This document shows positions 14,770-31,450 of a stretch of DNA of 64,000 nucleotides, one piece after another. Position numbers and translations under genes: made by a program. The stretch lies in the NCBI GenBank assembly GCA_032622095.1, contig CP136062.1, positions 40,116,918 to 40,180,917 of the forward strand. The letters are read 5' to 3'. The notes beneath the pieces are model-generated. The model did no database searches. It had not been told where the DNA came from and saw only the letters and a list, made by a program, of their open reading frames with translations. The DNA comes from Siphonodentalium dalli (taxonomy: Eukaryota > Mollusca > Scaphopoda > Gadilida > Siphonodentaliidae). How positions within the stretch are numbered: the stretch's first letter is position 1; each line of letters opens with the position of its first letter.

Positions 14770-17700
14770 GGTATCCCCACCACACACATATATAGGTATC
14801 CACACGACACACATATATAGGTATCCCCACCACATACATATATAGGTCTCCCCACCACATACATCTATAGGTATCCCCACCACATACATATATAGGTATC
14901 CCCGCCACACACATATATAGGTAATCCCGCCACATACATATATAGGTATCCTCACCACACACATCTATAGGTATTCCCGCCACATACATATATAGGTATC
15001 CTCACCACACACATTTATAGGTATCCCCACCACATACATATATAGGTATCACCACCACATACATATATAGGTATCCCCACCACACACATATATAGGTATC
15101 CCCACCACACACATATATATAGGTATCCCCGCCACACACATATATAGGTATCCCCACCACATACATATATAGGTATCACCACCACATACATATATAGGTA
15201 TCCTCACCACACACATCTATAGGTATCCCCACCACACACATATATAGGTATCCCCACCACACACATCTATAGGTATCCCCACCACATTCATATATAGGTA
15301 TCCCCACCACATACATATATAAGTATCCCCGCCACATACATATATAGGTATCCCCACCACATACATATATAGGTATCCCCACCACACACATATATAGGTA
15401 TCCCCACCACACACATTTATTGGTATCCCCACCACACACATATATAGGTTTTCCCGCCACATTCATCTATAGGTATCCCCACCATACCCATCAATATGTA
15501 TCACCGCCACACACATATATAGGTATCCCCACCACATACATCTATAGGTATCCCCACCATACACATCTATAGGTATCCCCACCATACACATCTATATGTA
15601 TAACCGCCACACTCATATATAGGTATCCCCACCACATACATCTATAGGTATCACAACCACATACATATATAGGTATCCCCACCACATAAATCTATAGGTA
15701 TCCCCACCACACACATCTATATGTATCACCACCACATAAATATATAGGTATCCCCACCACACACATCTATAGGTATCCCACCACATACATATATAGGTAT
15801 CCCCACCACACATATATAGGTATCACCACCACATACATATATAGGTATCACCACCACACAAATATAGGTATCCCCATCACACACAAATATAGGTATCCCC
15901 ACCACACACAAATATAGGTATCCCCACCACATACATATATAGGTCTCCCCACCACATACATTTAGAGGTATCCCCACCACTCACATATATAGGTATCCCC
16001 GCCACATACATATATAGGTATCACCACCATACACATATATAGGTCTCCCCACCACATACATCTATAGGTATCCCAACCACACACATCTATATGTATCCCA
16101 ACCACACGCATCTATAGGTATCCCCACCACACACATATATAGGTATCCCCACCATACACATCTATAGGTATCCCCGCCACACACATCTATAGGTATCCCC
16201 ACCACATACATATATAGGTATCCCCACCACACACATATATAGGTATCCCCACCACATACATATATAGGTATCCCCACCATATACATATATAGGTATCCCC
16301 ACCACATACATCTATAGGTATCCCCACCACACATCTATATGTATCACCACCACACACATCTATAGGTATCCCCACCAAACACATATATAGGTATCCCCAC
16401 CATACACATCAATATGTATTACCGCCACACAAATATATAGGTATCCCCATCACATACATCTATAGGTATCACCACCACATACATATATAGGTATCCCCAC
16501 CACATACATCTATAGGTATCACCACCACACATATATAGGTATCCCCACCATACACATCAATATGTATTACCGCCACACACATATATAGGTATCCCCACCA
16601 CATACATCTATAGGTATCACCACCACACACATATATAGGTATCCCCACCACATACATCTATAGGTATCACCACCACACATATATAGGTATCCCCACCACA
16701 TAAATCTATAGGTATCCCCACCACACACATCTATATGTATGACCACCACATACATATATAGGTATCCCCACCACACACATATATAGGTATCCCACCACAT
16801 ACATATATAGGTATCCCCACCACACAGATATAGGTATACTCACCACACACACATATAGGTATCCTCACCTCACACATATATAGGTATCCCCGCCACATAC
16901 ATCTATAGGTATCACCACCACATACATCTATAGTTATCACCACCACGTACATCTATAGGTATCCACACCACATACATCTATAGGTATCCCCACCACATAC
17001 ATCTATATGTATCCCCGCCACACACATCTATAGGTATCCTCACCACACACATATATAGGTATCCCCACCACATACATCTATAGGTATCACCACCACACAT
17101 ATATAGGTATCCCCACCACATAAATCTATAGGTATCCCCACCACACACATCTATATGTATCACCACCACATACATATATAGGTATCCCCACCACACACAT
17201 ATTTAGGTATCCCACCACATACATATATAGGTATCCCCACCACACAGATATAGGTATACTCACCACACACACATATAGGTATCCTCACCTCACACATATA
17301 TAGGTATCCCCGCCACATACATCTATAGGTATCACCACCACATACATCTATAGTTATCACCACCACATACATCTATAGGTATCCACACCACATACATCTA
17401 TAGGTATCCCCACCACATACATCTATATGTATTCCCGCCACACACATCTATAGGTATCCTCACCACACACATATATAGGTATCCCCACCACATACATCTA
17501 TAGTTATCCCCACCACACACATATATAGGTATCCTCACCACACACATTTATAGGAATCACCACCACGTACATATATAGGTATCCCCGCCACACACATATA
17601 TAGGTATCCCCACCACACACATATATATAGGTATCCCCGCCACACACATATATAGGTATCCCCACCACATACATATATAGGTATCACCACCACATACATA

Positions 17701-18354
17701 TATAGGTATCCTCACCACACACATCTATAGGTATCCCCACCACACACACATATAGGTTTCCCCACCACACACATCTATAGGTATCCCCACCACATACATA
17801 TATAGGTATCCCCACCACATACATATATAAGTATCCCCGCCACATACATATATAGGTATCCCCACCACATACATATATAGGTATCCCCACCACACACATA
17901 TATAGGTATCCCCACCACACACATATATAGTTATCCCCACCACACACATATATAGGTATCCCCACCACATACATATATAGGTCTCACCACCACATACATC
18001 TATAGGTATCCCCACCACACACATATATATGTATCCCCACCACACACATATATAGGTATCACCACCACATACATATATAGGTATCCCCGCCACACACATA
18101 TATAGGTATTCCCGCCACATACATATATAGGTATCCTCACCACACACATCTATAGGTATCCCCACCACATACATATATAGGTATCACCACCACATACATA
18201 TATAGGTATCCCCACCACACACATATATAGGTCTCCCCACCACATACATCTATAGGTATCCCAACCACACACATCTATATGTATCCCAACCACACGCATC
18301 TATAGGAATCCCCACCACACACATATATAGGTATCACCACCACATACATATATA
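14770..18354. repeat. 3.3-kb higher-order repeat, copy C2
   Basis: Second copy of the C repeat, in the same unit order as C1, lengthened by a 420-bp tandem duplication at 16,615-17,454. CATCAATATGTAT units lie at about 15,489, 16,407 and 16,555, matching the C1 set. The internal part from about 15,547 onward is copied again as C3. Confidence 0.85.
16615..17454. repeat. 420-bp direct tandem duplication inside C2
   Basis: The line beginning at 16,681 is repeated at 17,101 with one base changed (GACCACC against CACCACC), and the CAGATATAGG unit at 16,825 returns at 17,245. Both pairs are 420 bp apart. C1 and C3 lack the second copy. Confidence 0.85.
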
Positions 18355-19680
18355 GGTATCCCCACCATACACATCTATAGGTATCCCCACCATACACATC
18401 TATATGTATAACCGCCACACTCATATATAGGTATCCCCACCACATACATCTATAGGTATCACAACCACATACATATATAGGTATCCCCACCACATAAATC
18501 TATAGCTATCCCCACCACACACATCTATATGTATCACCACCACATAAATATATAGGTATCCCCACCACACACATCTATAGGTATCCCACCACATACATAT
18601 ATAGGTATCCCCACCACACATATATAGGTATCACCACCACATACATATATAGGTATCACCACCACACAAATATAGGTATCCCCATCACACACATATATAG
18701 GTATCCCCACCACACACAAATATAGGTATCCCCACCACATACATATATAGGTCTCCCCACCACATACATCTAGAGGTATCCCCACCACTCACATATATAG
18801 GTATCCCCGCCACATACATATATAGGTATCACCACCATACACATATATAGGTCTCCCCACCACATACATCTATAGGTATCCCAACCACACACATCTATAT
18901 GTATCCCAACCACACGCATCTATAGGTATCCCCACCACACACATATATAGGTATCCCCACCATACACATCTATAGGTATCACCGCCACACACATCTATAG
19001 GTATCCCCACCACATACATATATAGGTATTCCCACCACACACATATATAGGTATCCCCACCACATACATATATAGGTATCCCCACCACATACATATATAG
19101 GTATCCCCACCACATACATCTATAGGTATCCCCACCACACATCTATATGTATCACCACCACACACATCTATAGGTATCCCCACCAAACACATATATAGGT
19201 ATCCCCACCATACACATCAATGTGTATTACCGCCACACACATATATAGGTATCCCCACCACATACATCTATAGGTATCACCACCACATACATATATAGGT
19301 ATCCCCACCACATACATCTATAGGTATCACCACCACACATATATAGGTATCCCCACCATACACATCAATATGTATTACCGCCACACACATATATAGGTAT
19401 CCCCACCACATACATCTATAGGTATCACCACCACACACATATATGGGTATCCCCACCACATACATCTATAGGTATCACCACCACACATATATAGGTATCC
19501 CCACCACATAAATCTATAGGTATCCCCACCACACAGATATAGGTATACTCACCACACACACATATAGGTATCCTCACCTCACACATATATAGGTATCCCC
19601 GCCACATACATCTATAGGTATCACCACCACATACATCTATAGTTATCACCACCACATACATCTATATGTATCCACACCAC
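18355..19680. repeat. 3.3-kb higher-order repeat, truncated copy C3
   Basis: Matches C2 from about 15,547 at an offset of 2,808 bp (CATCAATATGTAT at 16,555 against 19,363; 16,407 against 19,215, where one base has changed). It lacks roughly the first 780 bp of the C unit and about 100 bp near 19,530. Truncation at the left suggests unequal exchange. Confidence 0.8.
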
Positions 19681-20264
19681 ATACATCTATATGTATCCCC
19701 ACCACATACATCTATATGTATCCCCGCCACACACATCTATAGGTATCCTCACCACACACATATATAGGTATCCCCACCACATACATCTATAGGTATCCCC
19801 ACCACACACATATATAGGTATCCCCACCACACACATATATAGGTATCCCCACCACATACATCTATAGGTATCCCCACCACACACATATATAGGTATCCCC
19901 ACCACATACATCTATAGGTATCCCCACCACACACATATAGGTATCCCCGCCACACACATCTATAGGTATCACCTCCACATACATCTATAGGTATCACCAC
20001 AACATACATCTATAGGTATCCCCACCACATACATCTATAGGTATCCCCACCACACACATATATAGGTATCACCACCACATACATATATAGGTATCCCCGC
20101 CACACAAATATATAGGTATTCCCGCCACATACATATATAGGTATCCTCACCACACACATCTATACGTCTCCCCTCCACACACATATATAGGTATCCCCAC
20201 CACACACATCTATAGGTATCCCCACCACATACATCTATAGGTATCCCCACCACACACATCTATA
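19681..20264. repeat. Recurrent module S, copy 2
   Basis: Same order of unit variants as about 7450-8000, 32,870-33,420 and 49,850-50,400. It ends with the GAATCACCACCACGTAC run at about 20,291, which is shared with the start of the 5.6-kb duplication. Only repeat is present. Confidence 0.7.
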
Positions 20265-21648
20265 GGTATCCCCACCACACACATATATAGGAATCACCAC
20301 CACGTACATATATAGGTATCCCCGCCACACACATATATATAGGTATCCCCGCCACACACATATATAGGTATCCCCACCACATACATATATAGGTATCACC
20401 ACCACATACATATATATGTATCCTCACCACACACATCTATAGGTATCCCCACCACACATATATAGGTTTCCACACCACACACATCTATAGGTATCCCCAC
20501 CACATACATATATAGGTATCCCCACCACATACATATATAAGTATCCCCGCCACATACATATATAGGTATCCCCACCACATACATATATAGGTATCCCCAC
20601 CACACACATATATAGGTATCCCCACCACACACATATATAGGTATCCCCACCACACACATATATGTATCCCCACCACATACATATATAGGTCTCCCCACCA
20701 CATACATCTTAAGGTATCCCCACCACACACATATATATGTATCCCCACCACAAACATATATAGGTATCACCACCACATACATATATAGGTATCCCCGCCA
20801 CACACATATATAGGTATTCCCGCCACATACATATATAGGTATCCTCACCACATACATCTATAGGTATCCCAACCACACACATCTGTATGTATCCCAACCA
20901 CACGCATCTATAGGTATCCCCACCACACACATATATAGGTATCCCCACCATACACATCTATAGGTATCCCCGCCACACACATCTATAGGTATCCCCACCA
21001 CATACATATATAGGTATCCCCACCACACACATATATAGGTATCCCCACCACATACATATATAGGTATCACCACCACACACATATAAATATCCCCGCCACA
21101 TACATATAGGTATCCCCACCACACACATATAGGTATCCCCACCACACACATCTATAGGTATCACCACCACATACACATAGAGGTATCCCCAACACATACA
21201 TATATAGGTGTCCCCACCACATACATATATAGTTATCCCCACCACATATATATATAGGTATCCCCACCACATACATATATAGGTATCCCCACCACATACA
21301 TATATAGTTATCCCCGCCCCACACATATATAGGTATCCCCAGCACACACATATATAGGTATCCCCACCACATACATCTATATGTATCCCCACCACATACA
21401 TATATAGGTATCCCCACCACATACATCTATAGTTATCCCCACCCAATACATATATAGTTATCCCCACCACTTACATATATAGGTATCCCCACCACATACA
21501 TATATAGGTATCCCCACCACATACATATATAGGTATCCCAACCACATACATCTATAGGTATCCCCACCACACACATCTATATGTATCGCCGCCACACACA
21601 TCTATAGGTATCCCCACCAAACACATATATAGGTATCCCCACCATACA

Positions 21649-23265
21649 CATCAATATGTATCACCGCCACACACATATATAGGTATCCCCACCACATACA
21701 TCTATATGTATCCCCACCATACACATCTATAGGTATCCCCACCATACACATCTATATGTATAACCGCCAAACTCATATATAGGTATCCCCACCACATACA
21801 TCTATAGGTATCACCACCACATACATATATAGGTATCCCCACCACATAAATCTATAGGTATCCCCACCACACACATCTATATGCATCACCACCACATACA
21901 TATATAGGTATCCCCACCACACACATATATAGGTATCCCACCACATACATATATAGGTATCCACACCACACACATATAGGTATCCTCACCACACACATAT
22001 ATAGGTATCCTCAAAACACACATATATAGGTATCCCCGCCACATACATCTATAGGTATCACCACCACATACATCAATATGTATCACCGCCACACACATAT
22101 ATAGGTATCCCCACCACATACATCTATATGTATCCCCACCATACACATATATAGGTATCCCCACCATACACATCTATATGTATAACCGCCACACTCATAT
22201 ATAGGTATCCCCACCACATACATCAATAGGTATCACCACCACATACATATATAGGTATCCCACCACATAAATCTATAGGTATCCCCACCATACACATCAA
22301 TATGTATCACCGCCACACACATATATAGGTATCCCCACCATATACATCTATATGTATCCCCACCATACACATCTATAGGTATCCCCACCATACACATCTA
22401 TATGTATAACCGCCACACTCATATATAGGTATCCCCACCACATACATCTATATGTATCACCACCACATACATATATAGGTATCCCCACCACATAAATCTA
22501 TAGGTATCCCCACCACACACATCTATATGCATCACCACCACATACATATATAGGTATCCCCACCACACACATATATAGGTATCCCACCACATACATATAT
22601 AGGTATCCCCACCACACACATATAGGTATCCTCACCACACACATATATAGGTATCCTCACCACACACATATATAGGTATCCCCGCCACATACATCTATAG
22701 GTATCACCACCACATACATCTATAGTTATCACCACCACATACATCTATAGGTATCCACACCACATACATCTATAGGTATCCCCACCACATACATCTATAT
22801 GTATCCCCGCCACACACATCTATAGGTATCCTCACCACACACATATATAGGTATCCCCACCACATACATTTATAGGTATCCCCACCACACACATATATAG
22901 GTATCCCCACCACACACATATATAGGTATCCCCACCACATACATCTATAGGTATCCCCACCACACACATATAGTTATCCCCGCCACACACATCCATAGGT
23001 ATCACCTCCACATACATATATAGGTATCCCCACCACATACATCTATAGGTATCCCCACCACATACATATATAGGTATTCCCACCACATACATATATAGGT
23101 ATCCCCACCACATACATATATAGGTATCCCCACCACATACATATATAGGTATCCCCACCACATACATCTATAGGTATCCCCACCACACACATCTATATGT
23201 ATCACAACCACACACATCTATAGGTATCCCCACCAAACACATATATAGGTATCCCCACCATACAC
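21649..23265. repeat. 1,616-bp composite repeat, copy 1
   Basis: Bounded by CATCAATATGTAT units. These lie at 21,649, 22,071, 22,295 and 23,265, so the internal spacings are 422, 224 and 970 bp. The same spacings recur in three other composites in the window. The 224 rather than 225 reflects loss of one C in a unit near 22,260. Confidence 0.9.
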
Positions 23266-24000
23266 ATCAATATGTATCACCGCCACACACATATATAGGT
23301 ATCCCCACCACATACATCTATAGGTATCCCCACCATACACATCTATAGGTATCCCCACCATACACATATATATGTATAACCGCCACACTCATATATAGGT
23401 ATCCCCACCACATACATCTATAGGTATTACCACCACATACATATATAGGTATCCCCACCACATAAATCTATAGGTATCCCCACCTCACACATCTATATGT
23501 ATCACCACCACATACATATATAGGTATCCCCACCACACACATATATAGGTATCCCGCCACATACATATATAGGTATCCCCACCACACATCTATAGGTATC
23601 ACCACCACATACATATATAGGTATCACCACCACACACATATAGGTATCCCCACCACACACATATATAGGTATCCCCACCACACACAAATATAGGTATCCC
23701 CACCACATACATATATAGGTCTCCCCACCACATACATCTAGAGGTATCCCCACCACACACATCTATATGTTGGCCCACCACACACATATATAGGTATCCC
23801 CACCACATACATCTATAGGTATCCCCACCACTCACATATATAGGTAACCCCACCACACACATATATAGGTATTCCCACCACATACATCTATAGGTATCCC
23901 CACCACACACATATAGGTATCCCCGCCACACACATCTATAGGTATCACCTCCACATACATCTATAGGTATCACCACAACATACATCTATAGGTATCCCCA

Positions 24001-25754
24001 CCACATTCATCTATAGGTATCCCCACCACACACATATATAGGTATCACCACCACATACATATATAGGTATCCCCGCCACAGACATATATATAGGTATTCC
24101 CGCCACATACATATATAGGTATCCTCACCACACACATCTATAGGTATCCCCACCACACACATATATAGGTATCCCCACCACACACATCTATAGGTATCCC
24201 CACCACATACATCTATAGGTATCCCCACCACACACATCTATAGGTATCCCCACCACACACATATATAGGTATCACCACCACTTACATATATAGGTATCCG
24301 CGCCACACACATATGTAGGTATCCCCACCACACACATATATATAGGTATCCCCGCCACACACATATATAGGTATCCCCACCACATACATATATAGGTATC
24401 ACCACCACATACATATATAGTTATCCTCACCACACACATCTATAGGTATCCCCACCACACACATATATAGGTATCCCCACCACACACATCTATAAGTATC
24501 CCCACCACATACATATATAGTTATCCCCACCACATACATATATAAGTATCCCCGCCACATACATATATAGGTATCCCTACCACATACATATATAGGTATC
24601 CCCGCCATACACATATATAGGTATCCCCACCACATACATATATAGGTATCCCCACCACACACATATATAGGTATCCCCACCACATACATATATAGGTATC
24701 CCCACCACATACATATATAGGTATCCCCACCACATACATCTATAGGTATCCCCACCACACATATATATGTATCACCACCACACACATCTATAGGTATCCC
24801 CACCAAACACATATATAGGTATCCCCACCATACACATCAATATGTATTACCGCCACACACATATATAGGTATCCACACCACATTCATCTATAGGTATCCC
24901 CACCACACACATATATAGGTATCACCACCACATACATATATAGGTATCCCCGCCACAGACATATATATAGGTATTCCCGCCACATACATATATAGGTATC
25001 CTCACCACACACATCTATAGGTATCCCCACCACACACATATATAGGTATCCCCACTACACACATCTATAGGTATCCCCACCACATACATCTATAGGTATC
25101 CCCACCACACACATCTATAGGTATCCCCACCACACACATATATAGGTATCACCACCACGTACATATATAGGTATCCCCGCCACACACATATGTAGGTATC
25201 CCCACCACACACATATATATAGGTATCCCCGCCACACACATATATAGGTATCCCCACCACATACATATATAGGTATCACCACCACATACATATATAGGTA
25301 TCCTCACCACACACATCTATAGGTATCCCCACCACACACATATATAGGTATCCCCACCACACACATCTATAAGTATCCCCACCACATACATATATAGTTA
25401 TCACCACCACATACATATATAAGTATCCCCGCCACATACATATATAGGTATCCCTACCACATACATATATAGGTATCCCCGCCATACACATATATAGGTA
25501 TCTCCACCACATACATATATAGGTATCCCCACCACACACATATATAGGTATCCCCACCACATACATATATAGGTATCCCCACCACATACATATATAGGTA
25601 TCCCCACCACATACATCTATAGGTATCCCCACCAAACATATATATGTATCACCACCACACACATCTATAGGTATCCCCACCAAACACATATATAGGTATC
25701 CCCACCATACACATCAATATGTATTACCGCCACACACATATATAGGTATCCACA
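24001..25754. repeat. 877-bp direct tandem pair inside D1
   Basis: The unit CCACATTCATCTATAGG at 24,001 recurs at 24,878, and CATCAATATGTAT at 24,835 recurs at 25,712, both 877 bp apart (35 units plus 2 bp, the extra 2 bp coming from a 27-bp unit). Related single copies lie at 29.6, 30.4 and 31.6 kb. Confidence 0.85.
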
Positions 25755-25893
25755 CCACATACATCTATAGGTATCCCCACCATACACATATATAGGTATC
25801 CCCACCACATACTTCTATAGGTATCCCCACCACTCACATATATAGGTAACCCCACCACACACATATATAGGTATTCCCACCACATACATCTAT

Positions 25894-28800
25894 AGGTATC
25901 CCCACCACACACATATATAGGAATCACCACCACGTACATATATAGGTATCCCCGCCACACACATGTATAGGTATCCCCACCACACACATATATATAGGTA
26001 TCCCCGCCACACACATATATAGGTATCCCCACCACATACATATATAGGTATCACCACCACATACATATATAGGTATCCTCACCACACACATCTATAGGTA
26101 TCCCCACCACACACATATATAGGTTTCCACACCACACACATCTATAGGTATCCCCACCACATACATATATAGGTATCCCCACCACATACATATATAAGTA
26201 TCCCCGCCACATACATATATAGGTATCCCCACCACATACATATATAGGTATCCCCACCACACACATATATAGGTATCCCCACCACACACATATATAGGTA
26301 TCCCCACCACACACATATATGTATCCCCACCACATACATATATAGGTCTCCCCACCACATACATCTAAAAGTATCCCCACCACACACATATATATGTATC
26401 CCCACCACACACATATATAGGTATCACCACCACATACATATATAGGTATCCCCGCCACACACATATATAGGTATTCCCGCCACATACATATATAGGTATC
26501 CTCACCACACACATCTATAGGTATCCACACCACATACATATATAGGTATCACCACCACATACATATATAGGTATCCCCACCACACACATATATAGGTATC
26601 ACCACCATACACATATATAGGTCTCCCCACCACATACATCTATAGGTATCCCAACCACACACATCTGTATGTATCCCAACCACACGCATCTATAGGTATC
26701 CCCACCACACACATATATAGGTATCCCCACCATACACATCTATAGGTATCCCCGCCACACACATCTATAGGTATCCCCACCACATACATATATAGGTATC
26801 CCCACCACACACATATATAGGTATCCCCACCACATACATATATAGGTATCACCACCACACACATATAAATATCCCCGCCACATACATATAGGTATCCCCA
26901 CCACACACATATAGGTATCCCCACCACACACATCTATAGGTATCACCACCACATACACATAGAGGTATCCCCAACACATACATATATAGGTATCCCCACC
27001 ACATACATATATAGGTATCCCCACCACATATATATATATAGGTATCCCCACCACATACATATATAGGTATCCCCACCACATACATATATAGTTATCCCCG
27101 CCCCACACATATATAGGTATCCCCAGCACACACATATATAGGTATCCCCACCACATACATCTATATGTATCCCCAACACATACATATATAGGTATCCCCA
27201 CCACATACATCTATAGTTATCCCCACCCAATACATATATAGGTATCCCCACCACTTACATATATAGGTATCCCCACCACATACATATATAGGTATCCCCA
27301 CCACATACATATATAGGTATCCCCACCACATACATCTATAGGTATCCCCACCACACACATCTATATGTATCACCGCCACACACATCTATAGGTATCCGCA
27401 CCAAACACATATATATGTATCCCCACCATACACATCAATATGTATCACCGCCACACACATATATAGGTATCCCCACCACATACATCTATATGTATCCCCA
27501 CCATACACATCTATAGGTATCCCCACCATACAAATCTATATGTATAACCGCCACACTCATATATAGGTATCCCCACCACATACATCTATAGGTATCACCA
27601 CCACATACATATATAGGTATCCCCACCACATAAATCTATAGGTATCCCCACCACACACATCTATATGCATCACCACCACATACATATATAGGTATCCCCA
27701 CCACACACATATATAGGTATCCCACCACATACATATATAGGTATCCACACCACACACATATAGGTATCCTCACCACACACATATATAGGTATCCTCAAAA
27801 CACACATATATAGGTATCCCCGCCACATACATCTATAGGTATCACCACCACATACATCAATATGTATCACCGCCACACACATATATAGGTATCCCCACCA
27901 CATACATCTATATGTATCCCCACCATACACATATATAGGTATCCCCACCATACACATCTATATGTATAACCGCCACACTCATATATAGGTATCCCCACCA
28001 CATACATCTATAGGTATCACCACCACATACATATATAGGTATCCCACCACATAAATCTATAGGTATCCCCACCATACACATCAATATGTATCACCGCCAC
28101 ACACATATATAGGTATCCCCACCACATACATCTATATGTATCCCCACCATACACATCTATAGGTATCCCCACCATACACATCTATATGTATAACCGCCAC
28201 ACTCATATATAGGTATCCCCACCACATACATCTATATGTATCACCACCACATACATATATAGGTATCCCCACCACATAAATCTATAGGTATCCCCACCAC
28301 ACACATCTATATGCATCACCACCACATACATATATAGGTATCCCCACCACACACATATATAGGTATCCCACCACATACATATATAGGTATCCCCACCACA
28401 CACATATAGGTATCCTCACCACACACATATATAGGTATCCTCACCACACACATATATAGGTATCCCCGCCACATACATCTATAGGTATCACCACCACATA
28501 CATCTATAGTTATCACCACCACATACATCTATAGGTATCCACACCACATACATCTATAGGTATCCCCACCACATACATCTATATGTATCCCCGCCACACA
28601 CATCTATAGGTATCCTCACCACACACATATATAGGTATCCCCACCACATACATTTATAGGTATCCCCACCACACACATATATAGGTATCCCCACCACACA
28701 CATATATAGGTATCCCCACCACATACATCTATAGGTATCCCCACCACACACATATAGGTATCCCCGCCACACACATCCATAGGTATCACCTCCACATACA

Positions 28801-31450
28801 TATATAGGTATCCCCACCACATACATCTATAGGTATCCCCACCACATACATATATAGGTATTCCCACCACATACATATATAGGTATCCCCACCACATACA
28901 TATATAGGTATCCCCACCACATACATATATAGGTATCCCCACCACATACATCTATAGGTATCCCCACCACACACATCTATATGTATCACCACCACACACA
29001 TCTATAGGTATCCCCACCAAACACATATATAGGTATCCCCACCATACACATCAATATGTATCACCGCCACACACATATATAGGTATCCCCACCACATACA
29101 TCTATATGTATCACCACCACATACATATATAGGTATCCCCACCACACACATATATAGGTATCCCGCCACATACATATATAGGTATCCCCACCACGCATCT
29201 ATAGGTGTCACCACCACATACATATATAGGTATCACCACCACACACATATAGGTATCCCCACCACACACATATATAGGTATCCCCACCACACACAAATAT
29301 AGGTATCCCCACCACATACATATATAGGTCTCCCCACCACATACATCTAGAGGTATCCCCACCACACACATATATATGTTTCCCCACCACACACATATAT
29401 AGGTATCCCCACCACATACATCTATAGGTATCCCCACCACTCACATATATAGGTAACCCCACCACACACATATATAGGTATTCCCACCACATACATCTAT
29501 AGGTATCCCCACCACACACATATAGGTATCCCCGCCACACACATCTATAGGTATCACCTCCACATACATCTATAGGTATCACCACAACATACATCTATAG
29601 GTATCCCCACCACATTCATCTATAGGTATCCCCACCACACACATATATAGGTATCACCACCACATACATATATAGGTATCCCCGCCACAGACATATATAT
29701 AGGTATTCCCGCCACATACATATATAGGTATCCTCACCACACACATCTATAGGTATCCCCACCACACACATATATAGGTATCCCCACCACACACATCTAT
29801 AGGTATCCCCACCACATACATCTATAGGTATCCCCACCACACACATCTATAGGTATCCCCACCACACACATATATATAGGTATCCCCGCCACACACATAT
29901 ATAGGTATCCCCACCACATACATATATAGGTATCACCACCACATACAAATATAGTTATCCTCACCACACACATCTATAGGTATCCCCACCACACACATAT
30001 ATAGGTATCCCCACCACACACATCTATAAGTATCCCCACCACATACATATATAGTTATCCCCACCACATACATATATAAGTATCCCCGCCACATACATAT
30101 ATAGGTATCCCTACCACATACATATATAGGTATCCCCGCCATACACATATATAGGTATCCCCACCACATACATATATAGGTATCCCCACCACACACATAT
30201 ATAGGTATCCCCACCACATACATATATAGGTATCCCCACCACATACATATATAGGTATCCCCACCACATACATCTATAGGTATCCCCACCATACATATAT
30301 ATGTAACACCACCACACACATCTATAGGTATCCCCACCAAACACATATATAGGTATCCCCACCATACACATCAATATGTATTACCGCCACACACATATAT
30401 AGGTATCCACACCACATTCATCTATAGGTATCCCCACCACACACATATATAGGTATCACCACCACGTACATATATAGGTATCCCCGCCACACACATATGT
30501 AGGTATCCCCACCACACACATATATATAGGTATCCCCACCACACACATATATAGGTATCACCACCACATACATATATAGGTATCCCCGCCATAGACATAT
30601 ATATAGGTATTCCCGCCACATACATATATAGGTATCCTCACCACACACATCTATAGGTATCCCCACCACACACATATATAGGTATCCCCACCACACACAT
30701 CTATAGGTATCCCCACCACATACATCTATAGGTATCCCCACCACACACATCTATAGGTATCCCCACCACACACATATATAGGTATCACCACCACGTACAT
30801 ATATAGGTATCCCCGCCACACACATATGTAGGTATCCCCACCACACACATATATATAGGTATCCCCGCCACACACATATATAGGTATCCCCACCACATAC
30901 ATATATAGGTATCACCACCACATACATATATAGGTATCCTCACCACACACATCTATAGGTATCCCCACCACACACATATATAGGTATCCCCACCACACAC
31001 ATCTATAAGTATCCCCACCACATACATATATAGTTATCCCCACCACATACATATATAAGTATCCCCGCCACATACATATATAGGTATCCCTACCACATAC
31101 ATATATAGGTATCCCCACCACATACATATATAGGTATCCCCACCACACACATATATAGGTATCCCCACCACATACATATATAGGTATCCCCACCACACAT
31201 ATATATGTATCACCACCACACACATCTATAGGTATCCCCACCAAACACATATATAGGTATCCCCACCATACACATCAATATGTATTACCGCCACACACAT
31301 ATATAGGTATCCACACCACATACATCTATAGGTATCCCCACCATACACATATATAGGTATCCCCACCACATACATCTATAGGTATCCCCACCACTCACAT
31401 ATATAGGTAACCCCACCACACACATATATAGGTATTCCCACCACATACAT
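25894..31450. repeat. 5.6-kb duplication, copy D2
   Basis: Second copy of D1. Compared with D1 it lacks about seven units near 29.1 kb and three near 29.9 kb, and lacks some units near 31.1 kb. CATCAATATGTAT units at 27,433, 27,855, 28,079 and 29,049 match those of D1. Its right half holds copies of the CCACATTCATC element at about 29,612 and 30,412, and a third copy lies just past its end at 31,566. Confidence 0.88.
27433..29049. repeat. 1,616-bp composite repeat, copy 2
   Basis: CATCAATATGTAT units at 27,433, 27,855, 28,079 and 29,049 give spacings of 422, 224 and 970 bp, identical to copy 1, including the one-base loss that makes 224. Confidence 0.9.

Larger units (their letters stand above)
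20265..25893. repeat. 5.6-kb duplication, copy D1
   Basis: Direct duplicate of 25,894-31,450. Offsets run 5,630, 5,657, 5,782, 5,784, then 5,609, 5,534 and 5,561 as whole units are gained or lost between copies. Landmarks at an exact 5,784-bp spacing are the CATCAATATGTAT units at 21,649, 22,071 and 22,295. It contains module B (20,858-21,470), one copy of the 1,616-bp composite and an 877-bp tandem pair. Confidence 0.88.
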
